A DNA stretch of 64,000 nt from Diadema setosum (GCF_964275005.1 NW_027307657.1:350602-414601); one strand, 5' to 3'. Positions 45,590 to 57,384 are shown, numbered from the stretch's first letter. A program made the numbers and translations. The notes: generated from the letters alone by a model not told the origin.

Positions 45590-46562
45590 GAATGGGCTAA
45601 GTACACCGCTTCCTTACACGATCCAGCCCTGCAACGTCTGGCAGCCGTAGATCTTCCAGCACTCCTCGCATCCGCCAAAGCCGATTCCACCACAAGGCTC
45701 TATCTCACGTATCTCACGTATCTCGCATCCAAGCATTCCAGCTTTCCCGGTCGCCCCTTTTCACCTCTCCCTCTACCTGGCGCACCTGGCAGCTACCGGT
45801 CCCAAGTCCGTCGCAGACCCAACAATAGCCGCCATCAAGTGGATTCACAGTTTAGCAGGTTTTCCGTCACCCACCGACGATTCCATGGTCAAGACTGCTC
45901 TTCAGGGTTTCAAGCGCCTGCATTCTTCTCCAACCTCACGCAAGTTACCGTTAACTCCCCATATTTTGCAAGAAATCTGGAAAGTGTACGGCCAAGCCAA
46001 CGCGTCTTTGGCGGATCTCCGGATCCTGTTCATTTCTTTTATCTCCTACGCCGGTTTTCTGCGTTTTGACGATCTCAAAAAGGTATCTCGAAAAAGCTGC
46101 ACCTTCTCGCAGGATTGTCTTAGTATCCACCTACCAAGTTCGAAATCGGATCAATTCAGACAAGGTAGCGACATAGTCATCGCCAGGACAGGCAAGGACA
46201 CCTGTCCAGTTCGCGTAGCGGAGCGCTATTTTGCCGCTCTCGGTGATCCTCTAGATTGTTCCCTCCCAGTTCTTCGTAGGTTGCAGGTCTCCAAGCGCGG
46301 CCTGATTCCCACCTCCCATCCTTTAAGTTACTCTCGCACTCGCGAGATCATATTGGATGCCTTTAAGCCTTTTGTGCCCGACATCTCAAGGTACGGGCTT
46401 CACAGTATGAGGTCCGGCGGCGCTACAGCCGCATTCAATGCTCACGTTCCTACTTTTTTTATTTCTAGGCAGGGTAGATGGAGCTCTGATAAGGCTCGCA
46501 ATAAATACGTGCAAATTGATTTAGAGTCCAAGCTATTAGCTTCCACCTCTCTCGGCATTTAA
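45590..46562 (+). pseudogene. Tyrosine recombinase (YR) of the retroelement, one frameshift
   Basis: The enzyme would integrate the circular DNA form by site-specific recombination. The N-terminal frame (EWAKYTASLHDPALQRLAAV) follows an acceptor-like TTGATTTCACAG at 45589, so the message may be spliced. The frame shifts near 45745-45765, where TATCTCACG is repeated, and continues through FISYAGFLRFDDLKKV (catalytic R), HSMRSGGATAAF (H-x2-R) and GRWSSDKARNKYVQI (catalytic Y), ending at 46562. The R-H-R-Y set is present. It lies between repeats A2 and B2. Confidence 0.85.
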
Positions 46563-47573
46563 TCGCTTTGATTTAGCCTTTCTATCCCATATTATAGCAA
46601 GGATTTCATCTTCCTTTTGCACAGTTTCTTTTTCGTAAACGTCCCAGTATCTCTGGTCAGATACCCTGTATAGTTTTGTACTGTCACTCCATAGGTCTCA
46701 TATCCCACTACGAAGTTTATTCTCAATTTTTGAATGTTCGTAAACGGCCGCATCTAGCAGTTCCTACATTTTCAGCATTTTTTGGAATTTCGTTACTTTT
46801 CGTATGTCATCTCGTATAGTTTGACGTTTTGTACCCCATTTGTTTCTCGACGCCTTTTTTCAAAACAGGCAAATCTTGTACCAACCTCACGCCTTATCTT
46901 TGATAGCAGGCGTTAAAAGGCTTCATTTATCCCGCTTGCTCATTGGTTTACGCTTTTAATTTTCCCCATACGGTCATTTTTTTTATCCTTCATGTCCGAG
47001 CAAGGAGCCAGGGAGTGCGCCCTCGTTTAGTATCCTTGGTCGCAACCACGTTTCCTCCACGGGGGGGGGGGGGGGGGGGGGGGGGGTTTCCGTGGCCTCC
47101 GTAACTTTTGCTCACGCATTAATTTTGATACTACACGCTTGCTCTTCATAGGGCTCGTTCTTCCATTTCCCTATATAGAGGTAACTAGCACAGTCGTATC
47201 CCTCGTTCCAACCTCTCTCGTACGTCCTACGCTTAACATCCGTACTTCTCATTTTTTCCTCATCTCTGCTTTACATTTACGATACCTTTCTTACCTTAAG
47301 ATTTGCAGGCTATGCTTTTGGTGGAACTCATATCTCAAAATTTTCGCTCAGTTATTTCCGGCCTTTACTATGCTTATGGACTTGTTGCTATGATAAACGC
47401 ATTATTGATATTTACGAGCATTTCATATTGGATTTTCAAATAATTTCCAAACATTGAAGTTCAGATGCGAAAACCCGCTATCTTCGTCTACGATATGTGT
47501 TCTTTTATATTTCCCCGACACACGCATTGTCTGAGACCCCTTTTGGTCTTTAATGTTCTCTCTTATGAATAAA
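46563..47573 (+). other. 3' non-coding part of the retroelement with a long G run
   Basis: AT-rich sequence with no credible ORF. An uninterrupted G run of about 27 lies at 47060-47086, flanked by CCTCCAC and TTTCCGTGG. Such a run is prone to length errors in sequencing. Confidence 0.6.
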
Positions 47574-47752
47574 TCGAGAGCGCGTGGTATGCTCAACCCA
47601 ATTGCAGGGTGTTCACAAAATTCAACGTTTTCACGTGTCATGATTTCATTATGTCTGTGTGTGTGTCATCCGTATGCGTGTATGAGCGAGATATAGAAAA
47701 TAAATGAACTTTCTTTCGGAGTGAGAGCGTAGCGGTAACGGAGATAGAAAGT
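47574..47752 (+). repeat. Split direct repeat B2 (3' end of retroelement)
   Basis: Nearly identical to B1. AATAAA at 47699-47704 may be the polyadenylation signal. It ends at GATAGAAAGT. Confidence 0.85.
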
Positions 47753-47987
47753 ACCCCTTTCGCCAGTGCTAGCGAATTTGAATGACTGAAGAGCACGTGC
47801 CAATTTGAATGCCCGTTTTACGAATTCGAAAGGCACATGTGCAAATCTCATGGATCGGAATGCTAATTGAACGAACAACTTGCAATTTTGAATGAAAGAA
47901 TGTGCAGTGACGAGGATTTCGCTAAATTGAATGAACCTTTTATCAAATGGACTGACAAAAGTGCGAAATTGGCCGGGAAAACCTATA

Positions 47988-48861
47988 CCACTTGAAAGAT
48001 AATCATTTCTTTCGTTCATTCATGCTTTTGCAATTAATAGTCAGTTTTATAGCACTCTTTTGGGACATGCCGTATTCAAGTATAAATACTGAATTGTCTC
48101 ATATAACCAAATGAATAACTGTAACCAATTCTTCTTTCACTCAATCACTGTACGAACCTGCCGACCCGTTCGATGCAAGATCTTACACAGATCGTGTCAT
48201 GTCGAGCTGGTCTAAGAAGTCCAGTAGAAATCGAGTATTGACCGTGTAGCGATCGTGTATTGATTGTGTGTAGATCGGGATGTTCCAGTAGAGATCTATG
48301 TGGTTGTCGAGGAGAGATTCTGGAGATGTCGAGAATGGTCGGGTGTGGATCGTACAAGATCGAATAGCGGTCGGGAAGGGATCGTGTTGAAGGACGATCG
48401 AGCATTTGGTCGGGATTGCTCTGGTAAAAATAGGTGATCGGGATTGATCTCGCTTGATCGAGTTGATCTGATCGGCAGTGGGAACGGGGTATTAGACTTG
48501 AAATTCAGCGATCGGGTGCAAAATTTTGTTGCCAAATAATTATGGAAATAGATAGGGCTTTTTCAGGGAAGTGTTTAAATCATGGAATTTAGCTCTTATT
48601 CCTAATGTTCATCATCTGGTGTATATGTACAAAGTCTAGTGAGGTAGAGCTCAGGGGAGGGTGTGGGAGGAGGATTCCCCCTCCCGCTCGACGGAGCTTT
48701 TGCGCTTTTAGAATTGAAATAAAGCGATCTGGAGCACACTTTTTGTGGAAAATTCGGAAATTGTCATTCCTCCAACACATAATCTCTATAGTTCAAATGA
48801 AATTTTGCATACTTTAGATTAATATTAAGTGTATTCAGTGTATTCTGCAATCCACCAAACG
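47988..48861. other. No gene; GATCG-rich stretch and decayed relatives of the satellite-element flanks
   Basis: 48150-48480 is dense in GATCG words (GATCGTGT, AGATCG, GGTCGGG) on both strands. 48490-48520 (TTGAAATTCAGCGATCGGG) and 48640-48760 (GGGGGAGG...GGAGCTTTTGCGC...GCGATCTGGAGCACACTTTT) resemble 57020-57150 and 60335-60400 inside the hAT-like element, so they are probably fragments of that family. Confidence 0.5.
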
Positions 48862-51800
48862 TAACCGGAGGGCCAAACCCAAAAAACTCGCTTATTTAAC
48901 GAGTGAGTTGCACTCTCTCTACAAACTAAGTAGACCATGCTTATTTTCAAGATTTTATTGTAACAAACAACATTCCACTGGTCTACCTCAAAAAATTTGT
49001 TGCGAAAGCCTCCAAATCCAAGATGGCGTCCAAAATGGCCGCCATATTTACTGAATTTGTTATTTGAATGATAGAATTCGACAGAAACATCAGATTTCAA
49101 CAAATGTGATGTCATATGAAAGAGAATAAAATTTTCTACAAGTTGATACCATTTTTGTGGGTTATTGTGCTAACTGGATTGAGATTTTAAGGAAAAAACA
49201 CTAATTTTTTGATATTTTTCTGAAAAAAGGAAAATCATGAAAATGCTTGATTCGGCATAAATCAGAGAATGACTGAAGGATTATCTTGAAACGTTTCAGG
49301 AATTTTGTTTGACATATAATTAATATTTGGAGAAAATTAGGGGTCAGTACCGCTTTTTGTTCAGGAGTAATAATGTCTCAAACTTGAAAACTCACTTTGT
49401 AAAAATGGGCACTTTAGTTGTGACAAGACATTGCTGGTCATAAAAAAAGTCTGCGCGCGTTAAGACTACTACACGCACCACTGGCACTGGCGCGTGTAGA
49501 AGTGCCAGTGGTTCGTGTAGTAGTCTTGGCAAACGCAGACTCTTGCATTGACAAACAAGAGTTTGTGCCTGCAAACTAACTTTTCATACCAAATGGTAGC
49601 TTAGGTGACGCTGATCGCTATTATTTCAAAGTGGATTGTTCTGAAGCAGATGAGATGAAGCAAAAATTTCTTTCAAATAGAGGTAGAAGCTTGAAACGAC
49701 CTGGCTTTAGAAAGTTTCTAACAAAATTTGGATCAATCACTCAAAAAAAAAAATCAAGATTGCAGGCCATGAAAGCTGACATAGTGTGTTTTGCCAGAGT
49801 AATGTATCATTTCCATTTTGATATAATTTTGTCTGTTTTGCTAAAATGGTTTGTTTATATGGTTTTATATAAATTTGAAAATTGTAATGCTATTTCAAAC
49901 CATCTTAGGTTTTTATGGAGACATTGTTCAGAATGCACCGTAAATATTTCTCTAAAAAGTAAAAGAAAATAAAATAAATTAAAAATGTTTACGAAAACCA
50001 TGTAGAAATTAACATCTTTCCCATATAATCAATTTTTGGAGAAAATTAGAGGTCAGTATTGTATTTGGTTCAGGAGTTGTAATGTCTCAAACTTGAAATC
50101 TCATTTTACATAATATCATGTTTTTACACGCATCTGTTCCCAAAGATGTCACAGAGGGTCAAATCCAAGTTTGTGCTTACTTTTCGAGTTCCACTCTCTC
50201 TATGAATAAGACCATACATAAAGTTACTAAGCGTACTAAGCAATGTGTCGTAATTACACCTCAGTAGATTTGTTACAAAAACCTCCAAAGTACAGATACG
50301 GTCCAATAGGGTCGCCATTTTTATTGATTTAACATTTCTATTGATAGAGACATCGGATTGCAGAAACTTTGATGTCATGTGAAAGAGAGTATAAAAGCTT
50401 CCTAAAAGTTGATACAACTTTAGCTTGTATTGTGATAAATGGGGGGAGGGGGAGGAAATTCATATTTTTATATTGTTTTGAAGAAAGAATGAAATGTAAA
50501 AATGCATGATTTAGTATTTATCAAAGAAGAACCGAATAATTATTTTGAAACCTGCGATTGTGATTGAGATCTACTGAGAGGAGACATAATTCATATTTAT
50601 GGAATTACAAGCAATATCATACACTGTTGACACGTTAATATCTAAAACTTAAAAAAAGATATATCTATGCATTATAAATTTTGCATACAATGTGTTTACA
50701 TGGTCACATGTATACATGGTCACATGTAATACTGTAATGGTCTATTGACTTATAAGTGCCTGCAAACTATCTTTTCATGCCAAGTGGACAGGTAGGTGAC
50801 ACTGGTCGCTATTACTGTAGCATTTCATGGTAGATTGTTCTGAGGCAGATTAGATTGAACATTGAACAAAAAGTATATTCCAAAAAGAGATAGGAGCTTG
50901 GAATTTGGCACAAATTTTGCCAATGTGTCATATTTAGCGACAAAAATAGTATCAGCACAAAATTCAAGATGGCAGTAATTGATTGAGGTTGTCGTTCAAG
51001 GCATTATTTACCATAAGTGCACGTAAAACCAAAACCCACCTTTAGTTAATTCCTCAAACTAGTTCTAAACTGTGAGTTAGGGATAGAACAACTAATGTAC
51101 AAACTTAAATCAGTATAATCATTGCAAATATTATTAGATATACTAAATAGATCTGATAAGAACGGGGGTTTTTTTTATACTTAGCTGTCAACAGTTATCA
51201 TGGTTAATGGTTTCTTGTAAAGAAATGGTGATATCTTCGTATGATTTAGTCTTTATTTTAATTTCTATACATGGTAGAATGTTTTGTGATACAACCAACC
51301 TGCACATATAAATCGAATGTGATATCCCAATGGTAAACAATACATTATGTGTGTTGCGTCAAAGTTAAATCTCAACTTATGATTTAATATATTCTTTTAA
51401 TCATCTTATATTGCTGTCTATTATATGTTTCTATACATCCGAACGATATTGTATAGTGTAAACCATATTGAGGGTCTTTTTTTTTTTTTTTGCGGGGGGG
51501 GGGGGTGGAACTCATTCCAGTGGAACTCATTTTGGGTCACATAAGGCCCAATCTTTGATGAAAAGGAAATGCTTCTGTATCAAAGATATGCTTTTTTTTT
51601 TACTTGTATGCTACTCTGCTATTGCAGAAACGTGAATAATGATGGTGTATGTGTAATAATGTCCGTAGATCCTTGTCCTTGAAAGCCCTTCTGATCCCCC
51701 CTCCCCCCGGAAAATCCGACATGGCGGCAATTTCTCAAATTTGCCTTTAAATATCTTGTGCGAAATCATTTTTCAGTATATTTTTCGAATAAAACTGTCC

Positions 51801-53692
51801 AAATGTATTTTTTGTGCTGTATATTCACATTTACAAATAAGCATGCTGAAACTGTATTTACTGTTATAAGATTTTTCCTACATTGTTTTTAGGCTGATTT
51901 CATGTTGGTTGTAGTGTCATAATTATTGATCTGAACTTAGGCCATTTCATGCTTTCCCATAGTAGATATCAGAATCAATTTAGAGTGAAAATGTTCATTT
52001 TCATTCATTTTAGAGTGACCTCAGGGATCACTCGAAGAATGACGAGCGTTCCCTGAGGTCACTCTAAAATGAGTGAAAATGAGCATTTTCATTCAAAATT
52101 CACTCCAATTTCACTCTAAATTCACTGTTTTCTGTTATTCACGCCTTCAAAAGTGAATACTTCCACTCGATTTTTTCTCTTTTTTGGAGAGTAGAATATC
52201 ACTGGTCTTAAAAATGTCTCCATAAAAATCTAAGACGGTTTGAAATAGCATTACAATGTTTGAAATATGTAAAAACATATAAATAGATAGTACAACAGAC
52301 AAATTTTATGAAAATCATGATAATACATTTAATTTGGCGCAATAAACTATGTCAACTTTGATGGCTGTCATCTTGATTTTTTTTTTTTTTGTGGTTGATC
52401 TGAATTCTGCCTTAAAGGACAAGTCCACCTTCATATACATAAGGATTGAGAGAATGCAGCAATATTAGTAGAACACATCAGTGAAAGTTTGACTTTACTT
52501 TTTAAATAAAGTGCACATTTCTTCGACTTGCGACTGACGTATGTTAATGGTAATATTATTCCCCCTGCCTTCTGAAAGAGAGAAGTCATGTGTTCTTTTG
52601 TTATGCGAGAAAAATGGAAATATGTTGAATTTTCTTTATTCTTTCTTTATATCGTTGTACTCATGTGACATCACAAGCTATAGTAGTCTTTCCATCCAGC
52701 CATGACTAAGTAGAAACTTCAAAAATTCATAATTTTTTTAACAGATTGTCTGATTTTGCTCAAACTCTCACTGATGTGTTCTACTGATATTGCTGCATTC
52801 ACTCAACCCCCATGTCTATGAGGGAAAACTTGTCCTTTAAACTATCTATAACAAGATTGGTGCCAAGTTTCAAGCTACTACCTCTATTTGAAAAAAAAAA
52901 ATGCTTTATCTCATTTGCTTCAGAACAATCTACTTTGAAATAATAGCGACCAGCGTCACCTGAGCTACCACTTGGTACGAAAAGTTAGTTTGCAGGCACA
53001 AACCCTTGTTTGTCAAAGCAAGAGTCTGCGTTTACTAAGACTACTACACGCACCACTGGCACTGCTACACGCGCCAGTGCTAGTGGTGCGTGTAGTAGTC
53101 TTGACACGCGCAGACTTGTTTTATGACCAACAAGGTCTTGTCACAACTAAAGTGCCCATTTTTACAAAGTGAGTTTTCAAGTTTGAGACATTATTACTCC
53201 TGAACAAAAAGCGGTACTGACCCCTAATTTTCTCCAAATATTAATTATATGTCAAACAAAATTCCTGAAACGTTTCAAGATAATCCTTCAGTCATTCTCT
53301 GATTTATGCCGAATCAAGCATTTTCATGATTTTCCTTTTTTCAGAAAAATATCAAAAAATTAGTGTTTTTTCCTTAAAATCTCAATCCAGTTAGCACAAT
53401 AACCCACAAAAATGGTATCAACTTGTAGAAAATTTTATTCTCTTTCATATGACATCACATTTGTTGAAATCTGATGTTTCTGTCGAATTCTATCATTCAA
53501 ATAACAAATTCAGTAAATATGGCGGCCATTTTGGACGCCATCTTGGATTTGGAGGCTTTCGCAACAAATTTTTTGAGGTAGACCAGTGGAATGTTGTTTG
53601 TTACAATAAAATCTTGAAAATAAGCATGGTCTACTTAGTTTGTAGAGAGAGTGCAACTCGACCTCTGTTTTAAGGTTTTGGCCCCCCGGTTA
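48862..53692. mobile_element. Foldback transposon, copy 2 (arms of about 1.05 kb)
   Basis: Same orientation, ends and internal order as the copy at 22909-27461: ACCGGAGGGCCAAA at left, TTGGCCCCCCGGT at right, TA on each side, with a diverged inner copy of the arm (about 50040-50900). It carries an extra TTAA MITE (52412-52840) and lacks the 166-bp MITE of copy 1. No transposase is present. Confidence 0.88.
52412..52840. mobile_element. TTAA-flanked MITE nested in foldback copy 2
   Basis: TTAA at 52412-52415 and 52837-52840 bracket AGGACAAGTCCACCTTCAT and GGAAAACTTGTCCT, inverted ends. The same site in copy 1 is empty with one TTAA (26614-26617). Inner pairs include GTGAAAGTTTGA against TCAAACTCTCAC. 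Insertion at TTAA fits piggyBac-type transposition, although the ends do not start with the usual CCC. Confidence 0.85.
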
Positions 53693-54135
53693 GTGCGCTA
53701 AACGTTCGCGAGAATGTCTCAAAAGGTACGCGAACAGTTTGCGATTACGTCGTAAAATGACCGGAAAAACTTTGCAGATTTCGCGTAACATACGCGAGAC
53801 ATTCTCCAAAGTTTCGGAGTCTGTCTGGGGTTTCAAGAACATTTTGCTAACATCGCGCGTGTCTTGCGAAGGTCTTGCGCATTTGACGAGGCTTTGAAGA
53901 CACTTTCGAGAACAATTTACGAGCAAATCACGACCAAGTATGCGGAAAAGGTTCGCAAAAAATTTCAAATTTTTTTGAAATTCTCGCCGAAGTAAAAACG
54001 ACATTCGCGAACAATTGACGACGCTTCCGAACCCTCACGTTCGTTTGGCGATCTTTTGCAGACTAAAATACGAATGCTGGATTTTGCCATTCGCGTCCTT
54101 CGCAAATTGTTCGCGTGCTCCGTGAAATCCCACCC
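53693..54135. repeat. TTCGCGAA-rich stretch
   Basis: CGCGAA/TTCGCG words occur many times on both strands (ACGTTCGCGAGAA, ACATTCGCGAACAATT, CCATTCGCGTCCTTCGC, AAATTGTTCGCGTG), much above the low CpG level of the surroundings. No ORF is convincing. It probably belongs to an internally repetitive mobile element or satellite. Confidence 0.45.
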
Positions 54136-54686
54136 TTAGAGTGTTGTTTGGAATAAACTTCCTCTTTATATTGAATCATTTAAAATTCTTCTCAAAACTC
54201 ATTTGTTTGATCAGATGTAATACAGAGCGTATCAAAAACAAAAAGGCAATCCAACTTTGGAGGGCTGCCATTTCTTAATTGTCAGTTATGAAGAGCACAA
54301 TGTTATTGTCATTGTCTTTAAAGTCAATGTGATCAGTCATGCATGACAATTGTCAACATAATTAGGTATGAATGGAAAGAGGAAGAGTTCCTCTTTCCCT
54401 ACAACCAACATTGTGCTCTTCAAAACTGACAATTAAGAAATGGCATCCCTCCTAAGTTGGATTACCTTTTTGTTTTTTGATACGCTCTGTATTTTTTTCT
54501 CTGGAGGCGCACACAGTCAGTTATCAATTATTGTATTTTTATATTTTGTTTTCTTTTTCCTTTTGTTACTGTTAATATTGGTTTGGTAATGTTACTGTGT
54601 TTTCTAGTTTTCTAGTCTTCTAGTCTTTTTGCATGAATAGCACATGTGCGCTCAGACACGCCAGTATGAAGCGCCATATAAATGCA

Positions 54687-54717
<31 letters not shown>
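54136..54717 (+). mobile_element. LINE 3' end (L2/CR1-like) split by a MITE
   Basis: Before the MITE the frame reads VWNKLPLYIESFKILLKTHL and a stop, the familiar C-terminus of L2/CR1 reverse transcriptases. After the MITE (54493 on) comes a 3' leader ending GCGCCATATAAATGCAATTA and (TTA)n to 54717. The 5' portion is missing. Confidence 0.75.
54220..54492. mobile_element. TA-site MITE (mariner-like ends) in the LINE 3' end
   Basis: ATACAGAGCGTATCAAAAAC pairs with its complement ending at 54492. Pairing reaches about 85 bp, through TTAATTGTCAGTT and GAAGAGCACAATGTT. TA at both ends suggests a Tc1/mariner-type target. Confidence 0.85.
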
Positions 54718-54721
<4 letters not shown>

Positions 54722-54838
54722 GGTAATGCTGTGTGGTACTGCCCTGTGGTAATGCTGTGTGGTAATGACCTGTGGTAATGTCCCGTGGTAATGTCCCAAA
54801 ATACCACAGGACAGTTCCTGTGGTAGTTTTCTGTGGTA

Positions 54839-55371
54839 CACTGTAAAAACTTCGGTGTTAGATTTAACACCATGGGTGTTAAATCTAACACCGATCAAAC
54901 TCCAATAGAGGACCACACCTACAGGTGTAGAAAATGTATTGTGACGGTGTTAAAAAGTGTTCACCTGGCACTTCGTGGTGTTAAGTTGTGTCACTGTGGC
55001 TGGTGATATTTTTGACACTGCGCTAGAGTTAATTCAATAATGACACCGCATGGTGTTGATTTGATATTGGTGGTGTTAATTTTAATGGTATAACACCCGT
55101 CCAGCTTCAATAGGGGACCACACCAACTGGTGTTACTGTGGTGTAAATGTATTTACACATTTTTTTCAAAAATCAAGTACTTTATCGGAAAATTCTTTAT
55201 CGTCTTGTTGAAGTTCAAAATTAACAAGAAGTGCAGTACCTAAGAAACTATTCAAAAAAAAAAAAAACTTTTGAAATGACACCCGGAGGTGTTCATCTAA
55301 CACCATGAATGAGCACCAGAAATTTAACACCAGCTCGGTGTTTCATATTTAACACCGGCCTTTTTGCAGTG
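54839..55371. mobile_element. 533-bp TA-site element rich in GGTGTTA / TAACACC
   Basis: Ends CACTGTAAAAAC and TTTTTGCAGTG, TA on both sides. The inside repeats GGTGTTA-type words in both orientations, including a perfect hairpin at 54853-54893, and the phrase TCCAATAGAGGACCACACC twice (second as TTCAATAGGGGACCACACC). Non-coding. Confidence 0.8.
54853..54893. repeat. Perfect 19-bp hairpin, 3-nt loop
   Basis: CGGTGTTAGATTTAACACC at 54853-54871 and its exact complement at 54875-54893, loop ATG. Confidence 0.9.
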
Positions 55372-57384
55372 TACTGCCCTGTGGTACGTCCCAAAATATC
55401 ACAGGACAATTCCTGTGGTACTGTCCTGTGGTACTGTCCTGTGGTATTTCCCAAAAGACCACAGAAACCTGCGGTACTGTCCTGGTGGTATGTCCCAAAA
55501 TACCACAGAACAATTCCTGTGGTACTGTCCTGTTGTAATTACTACACGAGTACCACAGGAATTTTTTGTAAGGGATATCATCAGTGAACTTATGTATTAT
55601 GTACCCCATTATCCCAACCAAAGTCCGGAGCCAATAAATTACTTTGATGAGGAGGAAGTCGTGAGCTACCAAACCAATAACAGTCAACGGGTTCCACGTA
55701 AAGGCCGATTTCGGTATACCTCTCAGCACTACTTGGCCCTTGTTTAACGCCATATATATTTGTCCTGTTAAGGCCTATATACCTTCAGGCCAGCAAGATG
55801 CCCACGTGAGATGTCTCCGTGCATACATTAAGATTCATCACACATGCTACCGGACGTGATGTTTTGCCTGTATTTGATATTGCATGATTTTACTGTTAAC
55901 GTCCCGCCAAATTTCATACAATAGACCGGTGTCTGATCTTGCTTTCTCAAACCCTTTGTACAATAAAACCGCCACCATTGAAGCGCAAGGCCAGTCATTT
56001 GAAATCTCGGACCTGAATGCAGTGTACTGAGTAAATTGACTCTGCTCATCGTGCATGGCGTACATTACGGAAATATAACATGTCATCAACTTCGATTAAA
56101 AAATATATATCGCTGGTATGTTTCGAACGTCCTCCATAACCACACAACACACACGTAGACACAACCACAAACATGTAAATGTCCTACATAGAACGACAAA
56201 ATAGTCGCCATTGTACCCCTTCACTTATGATAACAATTCTACTCACCACTTTGTCTCACGAACCATGAATTATGAAGTCATCAAGCGACGATCGTATTGC
56301 AGTTTTAATCTACCACCATGACCTCAGTAGAAAGCACCATAAACTCCCTGTTCAAGATTATACCATGGAGCTCCATGATTATACAGACAAGCCTGAAACC
56401 GTACACGCCTTATTGTGTACAGGCCATACAAAACACAAGCCAGTAGTCTGGTCCGTAGGGCCTACCGATGCGCTGTTACGTTTGGTGTTCGTGGTATGAT
56501 CATTTTCCTTTTGTTATTCCTATATTACGTCGCGACGAAGGAATAATAAGACGGTTGAATGCGTCGAAAACGACTGTGAAGTGGGGTGCTGCTCGTAAGG
56601 CCCTTTGAACACGAGAAATTGAAAGCCACTGTTACAACTTTACTCCGCGCAATTATTAGCAAGAAAGCGGTATTCGCAGTGTTATTTGGATGAATTATGA
56701 TCACCATCAGAAGTGCAGAAACATAACTGCTTGAACCAATGGCGTAAATCCGTACTGAGGAGTGGGGGGGATGGTCACCATCACCACGATTACAAGCCCA
56801 TAACCGGACGGGGGGGGGGGGGGGGAAGAAGCTTGGTGCCCCCCCCCCCCCCCACACACACACACTTTACAGGGACCGGATGTCCCACTCTTTTGCATGA
56901 AATATAAAGTGGGAGGAAAGTGGCAGCAAAAATATGAAGACTTTTTGTTCTTGTTGCTTTTTTTTTGTGCTTGTCAGATGACTTTCGGCGGAAAATCAGA
57001 CCTTTGTTTTTTAAATATCTGTGAGAGGGAGCGGAGCGACCGAACGGGGGGAGGGTGCGTAGGGGGGGGGGGGGTATCCCTCTCCCACACGAGGAAGATT
57101 TTGCATGTTCATACCTGAAATTCAGCGATCTGGTGCACACTTTTGGTGAAAATTTTCTTTTCTTTTCTTAAAAGAAAAATAAGAAAATGAAATATTTACA
57201 ATATATTATTGAAAGACTAAATCGTGGTATTTCAGCTCTTGCTCCGCCTGTGCGACATCACTGTGAAGGCCTACTAAATAATGGGGCCTATTACCGGCGA
57301 CAGGATTTGACCTATAGGAGGAGCGGTTATGTGAGGGAGCGAAGCAAACGGGGGGGGGGGGGTATAAATCTTTTTGTATTGAAA

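Larger units (their letters stand above)
41482..47752 (+). mobile_element. Ngaro/DIRS-like tyrosine-recombinase retrotransposon with split direct repeats
   Basis: Repeat A occurs at 41482-41640 (A1) and 45247-45402 (A2). Repeat B occurs at 45071-45249 (B1) and 47574-47752 (B2). B1 runs directly into A2. The element starts with AGT, ends with AGT, and the B1/A2 junction shares a single AGT (45247-45249), as expected if a circular form recombines at a 3-bp core. Order: gag, reverse transcriptase, RNase H, B1A2, tyrosine recombinase, B2. There is no LTR, integrase or methyltransferase. Frameshifts in RT, RNase H and recombinase mean it is not autonomous now. It lies inside the DNA element at 40564-47987. 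Confidence 0.88.
40564..47987. mobile_element. TA-flanked inverted-repeat DNA element split by a retrotransposon
   Basis: TATAGGTTTTCCCGGCCAAT at 40564 pairs with the complement ending at 47987. Pairing continues through CTTTTGTCAGTCCA and ATTCAATTTAGC(A/G)AAAT. Words such as ATTCAAATT are repeated just inside both ends. Without the retroelement at 41482-47752 the unit is about 1.15 kb and non-coding. TA flanks fit a Tc1/mariner-like target, though the superfamily is not proven. Confidence 0.75.
54718..55580. repeat. GTGGTA-rich repeat ending ACCACAGGAATTTTTTGTAA, split by a TA element
   Basis: Words CTGTGGTA(A/C)TG and TACCACAGG(A) alternate over 54720-54838 and again over 55374-55565. The two blocks join cleanly if the element at 54839-55371 is removed. 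It is probably a short dispersed element with an internal minisatellite. Confidence 0.65.
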
